Positions 33,012 to 44,567 of a stretch of DNA of 64,000 nucleotides are shown one piece after another. The notes beneath the pieces were generated by a model. It did not search any database and was not told the DNA's origin. It was given only the letters and a program-made list of their open reading frames with translations. The position numbers were made by a program, and so were the translations under genes. The stretch is taken from contig OY978099.1 of NCBI GenBank assembly GCA_963854735.1, positions 992,001 to 1,056,000 of the forward strand. The letters run 5' to 3'. The stretch comes from Marvania coccoides (lineage: Eukaryota; Chlorophyta; Trebouxiophyceae; Chlorellales; Chlorellaceae). How positions within the stretch are numbered: position 1 is the first letter of the stretch; each line of letters opens with the position of its first letter.

Positions 33012-35050
33012 ATGCAGTCCAAGAGGAAGGCAAGTTTTCATTTTCAATTTGTCAGACACCTCTTTGTGCCCTGTTTCTTATTTCCCTTCTCTGCTGCAGT
33101 CTCCCTTTGCGGGAAACACCGTGTCGCTGACGCCGGGCGGTGGCAACATCCTGTACTCCCGCTACGTCGAGCCTACTGAAGTCGTAGAGGTACAAAAAAA
33201 CCCTTGAATGGATGGCGACCTCTGTCTCGCAGTAGCTTTCGTTTCTTATTCATGCCGATCTCTAATTTCCCACCCTAATAACTCTATTGAATGCAGGATC
33301 CCCCTAGCCCGAGGGGGCCAGAGAAGGAGAAATCGGAGAAGAAGCGCAAGGTCAAGGAGGCGGCAACTGCCGCTGCTGTTTCTGTCAAGGCAGAGCCGGA
33401 TGTCCTCGCTTTTGGCGGCGGCGCAGTCGCTGATAAAGAGGAAAAAGCGGCCCCTGCCAGCGATCCCATGGAGGAGGAGCCCCCCGCCGCCCCCACGACG
33501 CGTAAGAAGGCTCGCTGGACCGACGATAAGAAAGACGCTGCCAAAAAGGCGCGCCTGGAGGCCGCGGGCATCGACCCTGCCGACGTGGACGCCGTAGCCG
33601 CGGCCGCCGCCGCCGTCAAGGCAGAGAAGAGGGAGACCAAGGAGAAGAAGAGGAAGGAGCGGGCTGAGAAGCTTGCGCTGCGGAAACTGGCCCCTGAGGA
33701 GCGCATTTCAGGGCCAGGCAACGCTGACGAAGCCGCCAAAATGCGGGATACCATGGGGCTGACCTCTGGCGCCGGCGTTCCCGGCTTTTCATTCGGATTT
33801 GATGGCAACAGCGCCCCTGCTGCAGCTCCTCAGCAGGCTGAGGTACAGCAAGAGCCGGCAAAGCAGCATGTAGCCGACTCTTCTGACACCAGCTCCGACT
33901 CGGACTCTGAGCAGCAGAAGCCTGCGTTGTCGTCCTCTTCTGAGGACTCTGATGGCGGCGTAAAAAAGGAGGAGCCCAGCAGCTCCGATGCCACCAGCGG
34001 CAGCTCCGGCTCAGACAGCGACACCAGCAGCAGCTCCTCCAGCGACAGTGACAGCTCGAGCTCCAGCGACAGCGACTCAGATGATGACGAAAAGAAACCA
34101 ACCACCGTCGCAGCCGCCACGGCTCCTGCAGCAGCTGCAGATAGTGGTCTGCCCGACCCTGACTTCGTGCCTAGGCGCGTGTACATTGGCGGCATGCCTT
34201 ATAGCTTCCACGAGGGTCAGGTTCGTGAGTTCTGGGAGTACTGTGGCGCCATCGAGAGCCTTGATATGCTGACATTTCCTGACACGGGGCGGTTCCGCGG
34301 CATCGTGTTCATCACTTTTGCCACGGAGGAGGGCTACAAGGCGGCGCTGGGGTGCGATGGGGAGGCGTGCGAGGGCCAGACCGTCAAGGTGAGCTGATTG
34401 CTATTAATTAATTATTACGGCGGAGCTGTGGCGGATTACTATAGTAGTTGCAGATATAATTACTGTAGTTGTAGATATCAGAATTTTGATTTCTAAATTT
34501 CTAAATTTTATTCTTTAATTGTTCTTAATTATTTCTAATATCTATCTTTCACAAAATATCTTTCGCTACTTATTACGTATCGCAGGTGCAAAGGTGCCGG
34601 TGGTCGGCCAAAGACCGCCGCGGCCACTTGGAGCCTCCTCCGCAGCAGGCACAGCAGCAGCAGCAGGAAGCTCACTACGAAGCCATGCCTCCCCCCAGCG
34701 GCACCAACGGCTACGAAAACCCTGCCTTCGCTGCAGCGCCCCCCGCTGCTGCTGCTGTGCCTGCCCCGCTGGTGGCTCGGCCTCCTGCGCCCAAAACTAC
34801 CGGTTACGACGTGGCGTACGTCGGCAACATCGCGTATGAGGCAGATGAGGCGGCGCTGCGGGCGCTGTTTGAGCCGTTTGGTATGACAAAGGTGCGGCTG
34901 CACACTGATAAGGACACTGGCAGGCCTAAAGGCTACGCGCACGTGCACTTCAAGGACGAGGCCTCGCTGGACTCAGCGATGGTGCTCAACGGCACTCCGC
35001 TGATGGGGCGCAAGATCAGGGTGGGGTACGCGCAGCCGAAGAAGGAGTGA
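33012..35050 (+). CDS. Two-RRM, Ser/Lys-rich nuclear RNA-binding protein (nucleolin/PHIP1-like)
   Basis: Exons 33012-33029 (18 nt), 33100-33189, 33297-34388, 34586-35050 (554 aa). The first exon encodes MQSKRK and would be spliced at a GC donor (GAAG|GCAAGT); all other junctions are GT-AG and phase 0. A short conserved N-terminal peptide (SPFAGNTVSLTPGGGNILYS) is followed by a Lys/Glu/Ala-rich region with several NLS-like clusters, then long Ser/Asp tracts resembling SRP40/nucleolin acidic domains. RRM1 has RNP2 RVYIGGMP and RNP1 RFRGIVFITF. After a Gln/Pro/Ala linker, RRM2 has VAYVGNIAY and KGYAHVHF. Paired RRMs with this layout fit plant PHIP1/nucleolin-like proteins. RNA binding is well supported, the exact ortholog is not. 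Confidence 0.85.
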
Positions 35051-35335
35051 GATGAGTGGGATCGTAGGGGGGGTGCCGGCGGCAGCTCTGGCGGAGCGAG
35101 CAGCGGCCGGTGGAGGTGGGGCGTGTTGGGCGATGCCCTGAGGACCGGGAACGATGCCTCAAGCTTTCGAAATAAGTGTAAATAGCGGAAACCTTCAGCG
35201 GAGCGGAGAAAAAGCAAAAAACAGCAGATGGACTCAGTTTAAAAAATTGTTGGTAAAAAAATGGCGAAAAGTGCCTTATATGCATAAATTTTCTACAATC
35301 TCGCGACGAGTAAGATTGCGTAGAGGGCGTCATAA

Positions 35336-38300
35336 ATGGCAGAGCCAGGCCCTCCTGCGGCTGCCAACCCTCCGGCCTCGGCTAGGGGAGATGAAGTGGA
35401 CGAGGGGCTCACAGGATCTTTGTCAAAAGAGGTAAGTACGTCATCGATTTAACACAAGCGCGAATTCGCCACTTGCAGCGTCACAAGAGCCTCGAATTGC
35501 TATGATCACTTCTTTTTTATTACAAGAAGAGCATAGATTGTTTCGAATTCTCACTCCCTCGCTGCCCTCAGGTGTTCTCTACGTACGCCTGCCGCTCTCT
35601 GAGCCATATTGTAGACCTTCGTCCCCACCCCGGCGATATTGCGGAGCCAGCGGCGCTCGCTGCCGTTCCCCTGCCGCCCACTGACTATCCCGTCGTCTTT
35701 CCTCCTGAGCTCATCTCCTCTGGCAAGCTCAGCGCGCTCCAACTCGAGGGCATCGTGCATGCTGCCACCAAGCACCTCACATGGCTGCCGTCCGGGGAGC
35801 GGGCTGGCTTTTTCATCGGTAAAAGAAATACTCAATATATTACAAGCATTCCACCAAATTCATCGCATGACACGCTATTACTTATCAATCAACCTCTAAA
35901 AGAAAAAGAAAAAACCGAGTATCCATTTTTTCTTTTCATCATTACCTTGCGCCCACTCCCAATGCTTGCTTCCTATGACCCCTCTCTTTTTGTTGTTTTG
36001 TCAGGCGACATGGCAGGCGTGGGCAAGGGGCGGCAGATCGCAGGACTCATTCTGGATTCTTACCTTCGTGGGCGCCGGCGCTCCGCCTGGGTGACCACTT
36101 CCACCGATCTCCACGCCGACGAGGTGCGAGACATGAGGGACCTGGAGTGCCACATAGCGGTGCACAAGAACCTGCAGAGCCTGGACAAGGCGACAAATAC
36201 GCCCACCGATGGAGTGATGTTTCTTACCTACTCCACGCTGACGTCAAATGTGAAAGGTTTGTAGGCAACAATAAGGAAGAAAGAAAGGGATTTAAATGAA
36301 TATACGCTTGCGCATGCATTTCAGGGTTTAATGAATAGAAATTTTTGTTTCCTAATGTTTACGAGGGCTTTATCGCGGATTTGTGTGTTATTAAACACAA
36401 TATCGGTAATTGATAATCGCTCTTCTTGCTTAATTGCTGCTTCAGGTCGCCCTCGGCTGCAGCAGCTGGTGGAGTGGCTGGGGGGGCCAACCTTTGACGG
36501 CGTGCTGGTGTTTGACGAGGCGCACAAGGCGAAAAACTTCTCTGAGAATGAGAAGCAGGGCACAAAAATGGCGGCATCGGTGATTGAGCTGCAGCGCTGC
36601 CTGCCTGCCGCCAGGGTAGTCTACTGCTCGGCCACGGGGGTCTCAGAAGTCGGGAATATGGCGTAAGTATACCAAATATTTTATACACACGTATAACTGC
36701 ATTAGTTATCCACCTGTTTTTTATTACTACTCGCAGCAACATTTACCCCATTCGCTCATTCATTTATTTCTTTTCCCCCCTATTAACAGCTACATGCCCC
36801 GCCTGGGTCTGTTCGGCCCCGGCTCCGCCTTCCCCGACTTCAACGCCTTCCTCAACTCCATGAAGCGCAGAGGCATGTCTTTCATGGAGCTCCTCGCGAT
36901 GGAGCTCAAAGGTGACGGCTCGTACGTCGCCCGCGGCCTCTCCTTCCGTTCCGCCGAGTTTTTGGAAGTCGAGGCGGCGCTGACGGGGGAGCAGATCGAG
37001 GTGTACGACGCGGCGACGGCGGCTTGGGCGGAACTGCGTGGGGCGCTGGCTGAGGCGATCGCTTCCGGCGCCATCAGTGCCAGCAACAGCAGCAGTGGGA
37101 GGGAGAACGACCCGTGGCGGCCGTTCTGGTCGGCGCAGCAGCGCTTCTTCAAGCTGCTCTGCGTCAGCATGAAGGTACGCACAATTTATCATTCGTTTTT
37201 TCCTTTCTATATTATATATTCAGGCATCCAACCTTTCAATCCAGCCTTTATTTTGCTTTTTCTACAGGTCCCCACTATCGTGGCGGAGGCCCAGGCAGCG
37301 CTCCAGGAGGGCAAATGCGTGGTAATCGGACTGCAGACCACAGGGGAGGCCGCGGCCGACGCCCTCAACCTCACGCCCGGCGACTCCTGCGGATTCATCT
37401 CCGTCACGAAAGAAATCATGCTGCAGTTCGTCAAAAACCACTTCCCCACCCAACGCCAAGCTGCGCCTGCCGCTGCCGCCTACCTTGCTTACACAACAAC
37501 CAGCAATGGCGGCGACGGCGGCGGCGGCTGGGGACTGTCTTTAATGGGCACCACTGCCCCTTCGCAGCAGCCCCCGCAGCAGGGGGCGCCGGCGGAGGAG
37601 CACCCCGGCGCTGTGGTGCTGAAGTCTCGCGTGTTAGAGACGATCGAGGGGCTGCAGCTGCCACCCAACTTCCTGGACGAGCTGATAGACAAGCTGGGCG
37701 GGAAGAAGGCGGTGGCGGAGATGACGGGGCGCAAGGCGCGGGTGGTGCGGGACACGAAGGGGCGCGGTGTGTACGAAAATCGGGCGAAACCTGAGTCGCA
37801 TGAGATGGAGTCGCTGAACTCCAAGGAGAAGGAGGATTTCATGGCGGGGAAGAAGCTGGTGGCCATCATCTCGGACGCCGCGAGCACAGGAATCTCGGTG
37901 AGACAAATGGAGGGGGGGAATTCCAGCATTGGATTTTTTTTTTTTTTAATTGAATTTAAAATTTGACTTTTCCCTGCTTTCTTCGTTCTTCATTCCTTCA
38001 GCTGCATGCGGACAAGCGGGTGGCCAACCAGCGGCGCAGAGTCCACCTCACAATCGAACTGCCCTGGAGCGCCGGTGAGGAAAAGAATTTTGCAGACAGG
38101 AAATATTTTATGAAAAATATAGTCCGGGGCAACCTACTTTTATTTTCTATTTTTGGTATTTTGGTTTGCAGACAAGGCCATCCAGCAGCTGGGTCGCTCC
38201 CACCGCTCCAACCAGACCTCCGCCCCCATCTACAAGCTGGTATTTACCGACCTGGGCGGAGAAAAGCGGTTTGCGGCAGCGGTGGCTCGCCGGCTGCAGA

Positions 38301-40691
38301 GCCTGGGCGCGCTGACCCGCGGGGACCGGCGAGCGGCTTCCGGGCTGGATCTGGGGGCGATGAACCTGGACTCTCCGCTGGGCAGGCGGGCTCTTCGTCG
38401 GATGTATGATGCCTTCATCGAGACGTCTCCCATGCTGCCCCAGGGTGAGTAATTAGAAAATTCGTGTTGTGTCTAAATTTACACAGTGGGACTAATTACT
38501 TTCCGTTGCTATAGCAGTCACTGGATGCACCTCTCGCCATATCTTACTAAGAATAACACAATATAATATTTTATTTATGAATCCGCAGGCGTCAAGCTGG
38601 AGGACGTTCTGGAAGGGCTGCCGCAGGAGGAAGTCGCGGAGCTGGCGCCCTGCTTCGCCGGCGAGGGCGCCCGCCCAAGCGCAGCTGACCTTGTCGACAC
38701 CGTCAAGCTGCTGCACGAGACGCTGCGGGGCTACGTTGACCTGATGGGCATCAGCATCGGCAACGGCCCCAAGAGAGACGCCACCGTGGTGAAGGAGCCA
38801 GCTGCGAGCGCTGCGGTGGCCGCGGCGGTGGCGGCCGCGGGGGCCAGCAGCAAAGACACCGGCGACGTGCGACGCTTCCTCAACCGCCTGCTGGCGGTGC
38901 CGGTGCGCCGCCAGCACCTGCTCTTCAACTGTAAGTGTGTCGCTAAACCATTAGTTAAATCAGTAGTTGTCCCCTTCCAAGAATTCACATGCCCATACTC
39001 CGAGGATGAATGAATTCCAATGATGTATATGTAGTACTACTAAAGTTTTTTTGCTGTTCTCTGCAATGCAGACTTCTCGCTGTCTCTAGAGAGCGAGATC
39101 CGCGCCGCCAAGGCCGCGGGAAACTACAACGAGGGCGTCAGCGACCTCCCGGGGCAGCAGATCCATCGGGAGAGCCCACCAAAGGTGGTGTGGACTGACG
39201 ACCTCACCGGCCTCTCCACGCTCTGCCACACCCTCGCCGTGGACCGCGGAGTGTCCTTCCCCGCCGCTGCCTCCCGCTTCGAGCACGAGGCCCGCCAGGG
39301 CGACCGGTCAGGGTTCTACCGCTCACGCAGGCCGGCGCCGGGCACCGGCGTGCACTCGGTGCTGCTGGCGCTGCAGAAGCCCGGCGGGGGCGGCGTGTTC
39401 TCGGTAATTCGCCCCAACACCGGGCCCTCGTTCTTTGAGATGGACCTAGACGAGCTGCGAGGCAAGTACTCGAAGCTGGCGTCGCCGGAGGCAGTGCAGG
39501 CGGAGTGGGAGACGGCTTACGAGGAGTCGCTGCAGCGGTGCACCCACGGGTGGGCGTGCCAGTCGGGTCCCGACTGCCGGGTGGGCAAGCGGCTGACGCA
39601 GGTGACGCTGTTGTCGGGGTCAGTCGGTGAGTTTTATTTTCTTTTGTTTGTCGAGGGGAGAGAAACTCTAAATAAAGCAAGCGTATTTCCAACCAACCAA
39701 GGCCTGCTCTTTGATCTGCATTATTTTCATCCAATTCATTCATTTCTCCTCTTCATTGGCATCCTATTCTCACAAATATCTCCTCCTTTCTCCCCCCCGC
39801 TCCTTCCCATTTTTCAGTCCGCATCTGGGACACCCTGGAGAAGGTGCTCACCCTCCACGAGGCCGAGCTCTCCAAGGTGGACCGCACCATGCGCACGGTG
39901 CGGGTGGAGCTGTCCGACGACGCGGCAGACGAGGCCATGGAAGTTGATGAGGGAGGCGGCGATGCCCGAGAGGAAAACTGCGGAGCCGGTGCTTCCACTC
40001 CCGCCAAAGCCGCAGCTGCAGCCACCGTGCCTGCTGCTCAGGTGCCCCTCATCGGGGTGCGCTACCCAGGGCACCTGCTGGCGGAGGTGGTGGCGACTTT
40101 GACGGCACAAAGGGCGGCACAAGGCGGCGGGCAGGCGGCAAGGCCTCGGCGCACCGAGGACCCCGCCCCGGTGGACCCCAAGTCCATGAAAAAAGCCTTC
40201 AGGTGCAAAATAAGTTTTTTTCCCCATCCCTGTGCTGCCACTTTTTCGTCTTCTTCAAGTCGTTGCTTTTTTTTTTTTTTTTTTTTTTCTTACATACCTC
40301 TTAAATTATTAGCTAATGTGTTTGATTTCCGGTTCCATGGCGCAGCGCTCCCAAGACCGTGCTCGATTTCTTCAAGCCCAAGGCTCCCAAGACCGCTGCC
40401 GCCTCCACCGCCGCCTCGGAGCCCCCCTCCAAGAGCAGCTCAGCGCCCAAACGCACGGCGATTTCCGCTGCCCCTGCCCCCAAGGGCAAGCGACTCAACG
40501 GCGGGGGGCAGACCTCTCTGTTCGCTGCTGTCAAAATCGAGGAAAAGAAGAAAGCGTCGCCAAATGGGGTCAGCCTTGAGGCTGTGGCTTCCCTCACCGC
40601 GCTGGGCTTCGATAAATCCGCAGCTGAGCGTGCGCTGCGTTACACGGACGGTTCCGTGGAACGCGCTGCGAACATGCTATTGGGGCAGTGA
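35336..40691 (+). CDS. Strawberry notch (SBNO)-type helicase with C-terminal UBA domain
   Basis: Twelve exons: 35336-35431, 35572-35818, 36005-36256, 36446-36662, 36790-37174, 37268-37897, 38002-38074, 38172-38444, 38589-38930, 39072-39626, 39818-40202, 40346-40691 (1266 aa). Every junction is GT-AG and every phase closes. SBNO proteins are SF2-type nuclear co-regulators (plant FORGETTER1 acts with chromatin remodellers). Motif I is GDMAGVGKGR at residues 115-124 and motif II is VFDEAHKAKNF (DEAH 222-225). Motif III region is YCSATGVSEVGNMAYMPRLG. The C-terminal helicase part has IGLQTTGEAAADAL, ISDAASTGIS, QLGRSHRSNQTSAPIYKLVF and GEKRFAAAVARRLQSLGAL. The last exon adds a Lys/Ala/Ser linker with TVLDFFKPK and a UBA domain (residues about 1227-1266: LTALGFDKSAAERALRYTDG). 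A T22 run sits in intron 11. Confidence 0.93.
38988..39013 (+). repeat. Short dispersed motif, copy 3
   Basis: TTCACATGCCCATACTCCGA followed by GGATGA, in an intron of the SBNO gene (exon 9 to exon 10). A diverged copy of the family seen at 23887 and 27395. Confidence 0.55.
40267..40288 (+). repeat. T22 homopolymer in an SBNO intron
   Basis: Uninterrupted T run about 60 bases before the 3' splice site of the last intron. It may act as an extended pyrimidine tract or be an assembly-prone tract. Confidence 0.9.
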
Positions 40692-41026
40692 AGAAAGCGG
40701 CACATACCCATCCATCATAAGAATGAAAAACGATGCCAAACCCAGACAAATAAAATTTTGAGGGTTTAGACTCCGCACAGAGACGGCAACAAAGGCCACA
40801 CAGCAGAGGGGCAAGCTTGGTCCTAACAATTACAATTAAGTCAGGAGAGCCTACCATGCTTGAGACAATAATTAAATGAATGATGTACACACGTATATGG
40901 CAATTTTTTGTACACCCTTAACTAGCCTAAACAACCATTTTATCATTGAATGCCCTGCCTTCAATTTTTCTACCAACAGCGTTTTCCTGTTTCTACTTGC
41001 CCATTGTGTTCAAGAACTAATTTCGT
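40692..41026. other. Convergent 3' flanks containing repeat family B copy 2
   Basis: 335 bp between the SBNO stop and the LYR gene stop. Most of the first half is the dispersed repeat; the rest is AT-rich. Confidence 0.6.
40746..40855 (-). repeat. Dispersed repeat family B, copy 2
   Basis: Reverse complement matches 22562-22660 nearly base for base (see that entry). It lies 55 bases after the SBNO stop codon, so it is probably within the 3' UTR. Confidence 0.8.
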
Positions 41027-41561
41027 TCAAAAAGTGGAAGGGTCATACGCCGGCGGGGCGCGACCAAAGTGCTGCCGCTTCAGCAGCTGCTGATGCTTCT
41101 CATGTGCCTCTGAGATGCTGATTGTGCCGTCGGCCACTCTGAAAGAAAGAAAAAAAGCCCCAAATTCCAGTTTTTTTAGTGTTATAAAAACGTGATCGTG
41201 CATAATAAGCGTCTAACAGCAGTATTGAGTGACAAAGAAAACAAATATCTAGCGCAACTTGCCTCGTTCCTGCTGATGTTCCGACTCCTTCCACCAGCTC
41301 TCCTTTTCTGAAGACAAAGTGGCCAGCGCCGATGCTGGAGGTGTCTCCTGGCTGCTTGGGCGTGATGATCCGCAGGAAGCTGATCTTGGCAGCCAAATGC
41401 TTGAACAGCTCAGACTGGCGGGCCTGGTCTGCTTCGCCGGCGTGCTGCCGCATCGTCGTTCTGGACTCCGCCAGGGCCTGCGCCTGCTGATGGGACGGCA
41501 TTCGTCGTATGAGCGACAGAAGCTCTCTGTAGGCTGCTAAAATTCTAGGCTTGTTTGACAT
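41027..41561 (-). CDS. LYR-motif (LYRM) mitochondrial protein
   Basis: Exons 41561-41263 and 41138-41027 (136 aa). LYR proteins bind mitochondrial acyl carrier protein and assist Fe-S delivery or assembly of respiratory complexes. The N-terminus reads MSNKPRILAAYRELLSLIRR, with the LYR-like tripeptide (AYR) at residues 10-12 and the usual basic helix after it. A second helix (RQSELFKHLAAKISFLRIIT) and a conserved-looking FVFRKGELVEG follow. The intron uses a GC donor (CGAG|GCAAGT) with a normal acceptor (TTTCAG); the phase (2) fits and no GT donor gives an open join. Which client the protein serves cannot be told. Confidence 0.75.
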
Positions 41562-41874
41562 TTTGATTAATTTATGAACTTTATTCGTAGCACAACTATA
41601 TTATTCGAGCATGGTAATAATGCAATTTATTTTATGCATGAAGAAATGGGGTTTATGAGTTGTGAAGGACGGCTGGCGGCTAAAAACAGGGGGGAATGAC
41701 ATCGAATTGGAGAAATAATTTGATTTATGAATTATCTGCAAAATGCAATCCTAGCGAGACAAAAATTGTACAAGAAACATAACGAATCTAGCTTAACACG
41801 TAAACTATAAATGTAGCGAGGAAAAAATAAAGGCTGCATACAAATTTCCACCTGCACAAGTATTTTTGTTTGAT

Positions 41875-42734
41875 TCAATAGCCATCGAATTCGTCTACCT
41901 GCTGGCCGCCTGCGCCCATGGCCACCGCTGACCGTCCAGCGCCACCCCAGTCCAGCGCCATGTTCCACCCAGTCTGGTCGGCGCCCCAGGCAGTGCCGCC
42001 CGACCACCAACTGGTTTTATCCTGGTAGGCCAGTATGGCGTCGGCCATCATGTAGCACACGCCCGCTTGGGAGCTGCCGCTGAAGGCCGTGCAGTCCAGG
42101 CGGGTGAAGAACCAACCCTCACAGCCGGACGCCTGCTGGCACTTTGTGCAGCAGTCTCGGGAGTTCGTGGCAGGGTTCAAGCACGCGTGGAAGTATTTGT
42201 TGTCGCTGCCGTACCGCTTGCCGCCCACAATACCCTTGCTCAGCAGACTTCTGCTCTGGCACATGGCGCTGCGGCCCTTTGGCTCCGTGCGACCCGAGTC
42301 AGGCGGGGGCGGGGGCGGCTTTTTCTTTGCCGGGGGCTTTTTATACGGTGGTGGGGGAGGCGAGCTTTGGCCGACGAGGTTGACGTCCAAAGCCAGAGGC
42401 TTTCGGCCAACTCCATCGAGGATGCCATCTGACCCCCCTCCACCCAAGTCTGCCAGCTCGGGCGCCCATGACCTGCGCGATCGGGAATCGATGGATGATG
42501 AAAACTCATTATTGGAATTTCAATTGATGAAGTCTCTGTAAATGAAAAGTTCGATCACATCCCCCCCAATTTTCAACTCAGCGAAAAGGCTTCATGAAGG
42601 ACGCCCAGGGGCTGTATCACTCACTCAAAGTCGGCGTCTACAATATTTCGCCTGCATAGTCCCAGCGGGGCCTGGAGGCACATCAGGGCTATTAAAAGTG
42701 CCGTTCTGCGCACCATCCCCTCGACGCCCATCAT
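41875..42734 (-). CDS. Secreted proline-rich protein with PAN/apple-like Cys domain
   Basis: Exons 42734-42625 and 42472-41875 (235 aa). The start at 42734 gives a clean signal peptide (MMGVEGMVRRTALLIALMCL, then QAPLGLC); an in-frame ATG at 42806 would add 24 polar residues and is less likely. The acceptor at 42473-42474 (CGCGCAG) is chosen because the earlier one (TTTACAG) runs into an in-frame TGA. The mature chain has a Pro/Lys linker (SSPPPPPYKKPPAKKKPPPP). It is followed by a Cys-rich domain with CCTKCQQASGCEGWFF, LDCTAFSG and GVCYMMAD, the spacing seen in PAN/apple modules that bind protein or sugar. Probably extracellular or wall-associated; the ligand is unknown. Confidence 0.7.
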
Positions 42735-43335
42735 AGATAGCCTTTGCAGGCCGAGTGTTTGTGATAAAATTATAGCAATCCTCCGACGGTCCCTTCCGAT
42801 GGCCATGGCCGTTCGCTTCTTGTGTCGCCTTCTCTCGTTGCGAGAGAAGCAGCCAGTTTAGCTCTCTTCGTGCCCCTGCTGGGACACAGCACGGGTTGTG
42901 TCCCCTTGCGCTAATCGGCAATATTTAAGCGATGGGTGCAGCCAGAAAGGCATAATAGATAATCATGGCAGTTTGCCTTGGCATTCAACATTATAATCAG
43001 TTTGAAATATTCTTTCTCAGGATCATCAGGAAACAGCTGAGAACTACGGCTACTTCTTTTCTGCAATAAGTGAAAACCATGAGTGAAAACCATGAGTGAA
43101 AACCATGAAATCGAACAGACTCGACTTTTTTGAATTTTTGGGAGGGTCCCCAGAGCAATGGCTGGTTCTGTTTACTACTCAACGACCAAGATGGGTTTGG
43201 GTTTAATGGGTTTAATGGGTGAGAGACGAGACGAAAAAGTTGCGCATGATGGTGCGCCTGGATTTTATTGCGCCGCTCCTAATTATTATTATTCATGCCC
43301 TCCCTCCCGGCGCCGGCAGCGACCCCCCAGGGTGA
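42735..43335. other. Intergenic with short tandem repeats
   Basis: Promoter of the PAN-like gene, then a three-unit 13-bp tandem (43069-43107) and a TTTAATGGG tandem (about 43193-43221). No gene seen. Confidence 0.5.
43069..43107 (+). repeat. Three perfect 13-bp tandem units
   Basis: AGTGAAAACCATG repeated three times without mismatch. Each unit contains an ATG but no shared open frame follows. Confidence 0.95.
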
Positions 43336-44418
43336 ACCGGCCCTACCAGCAGTACCAACTGTGGTGGCCCTGGCGGCCCCCAAGATCTTAGTCATCACGG
43401 CCTTGATTTGGTAGACGGCGCGGACGGCACGGCGGAGGCGGCTGTCGACGCCCTGCTGGACAAGATGCTGGTCTATCCACACCAGGCGGCCCGGGTGACT
43501 CAGGTGGTGCCCAGCAAGACATCAGCGGACCGCCCGTGGAATATCTTTGTGGAGACAGATGGCAAAACCTGGCAGCTCACCCAGAGCGCCAAACGCCGTC
43601 TTGGGTCTCACAGAAGGGTCTCCATCAACGCTGAATCCAGCGTGGAGGAGCGGACCGCGGAGATCCGTGCGCGGATACAGCGTCAACGGACGACCACCGC
43701 CGCAGAGATGGATCCAGATCAAGACGAGAGAGCGCAGGAGGACGCACCACCGCAGCTACAGCCACAGGCGCCGCAGCTGGTGGCGCTAGAGACAGGACAC
43801 ACCCATGGTGTCCGGTCAGCGCAACAGGAGCGGCTAAAGGTGCAGGATCAGCCCATCACGCCGGCGCCGGCGCCGCCCACGCTGGAGGCACAGATGGTGC
43901 AACTTTTGGCAGCACAGCAGGAGCAGCTTGCGGCCTTGCAAGCCTCGCAGGCGCAGCAGGGGGCGATGCTCAACCAGCTCAACGATGCCATGCAGGCTCA
44001 GATGGAGACGCACCATGCGAGAGAGCGCCACGCAGAGGAGCGGCGCAGATAATTCTACCATAAGGACTGGCATCGCCGGCAGAGCCGAGATGTGGACCAC
44101 TACTACGAGAGTGGGGGGCACGATAGGCACCACGGTGGCTATGGTGCCCACAGGGAACGCCGGAGATCGCGAACTCCGCCGCCGCCGCCCTTGCCGCCAC
44201 CGGAGAAGAGACGGAAGACGTCTACGAGGCAGCCGTGGCCGGCCCAAAACTCCACGCACGGAGGACTGCCGCAGCAGGTCAGGGGCGGGCGGCAGCCGCA
44301 TCAGCCCACGGGCGGCCAGCAGGCCAAGGGTGGACACCACGGCGCCGCAGGACAGGGGCCCAGCGGACAGGGACCCAGCGGCCCGCCGCCAGGACCGTTA
44401 TCCCTGGAGGGCGCCTGA
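43336..44418 (+). pseudogene. Gag-like/retroelement-type ORF with one internal stop
   Basis: One reading frame is open from 43336 to a TAA at 44050-44052 and then, in the same frame, from 44053 to TGA at 44416-44418. The first part has a compact segment (WNIFVETDGKTWQLTQSAKR), then a Gln/Ala-rich coiled coil (VQLLAAQQEQLAALQASQAQ). The second part is basic and His/Arg/Pro/Gly-rich (HRERRRSRTPPPPPLPPPEK), like the nucleic-acid-binding tail of a gag/ORF1 protein. There is no ATG at the 5' end and no intron signal that removes the stop. A (GA)n tract and two copies of repeat family A follow directly. A decayed mobile-element ORF is my best reading; no reverse transcriptase is visible. Confidence 0.4.
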
Positions 44419-44567
44419 CAAGAGTGGGCGCGGGCGGCCACAGCGCTGACGGCGGCGCCAACGACGAGGAGCCTGCTGGAGCTGGCGGAGGCAGATCTCG
44501 CCCAGGTGGCGGCCCTGGTGCGGGTGCACTTGGAGGGCGTGCAGGCGGCAGCCAAGGAGAGCACAAG

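Noticed and set aside
42473..42624. Earlier acceptor (TTTACAG) for the PAN-like gene
   Set aside because: It gives an in-frame TGA within five codons; the CGCGCAG acceptor keeps the frame open.
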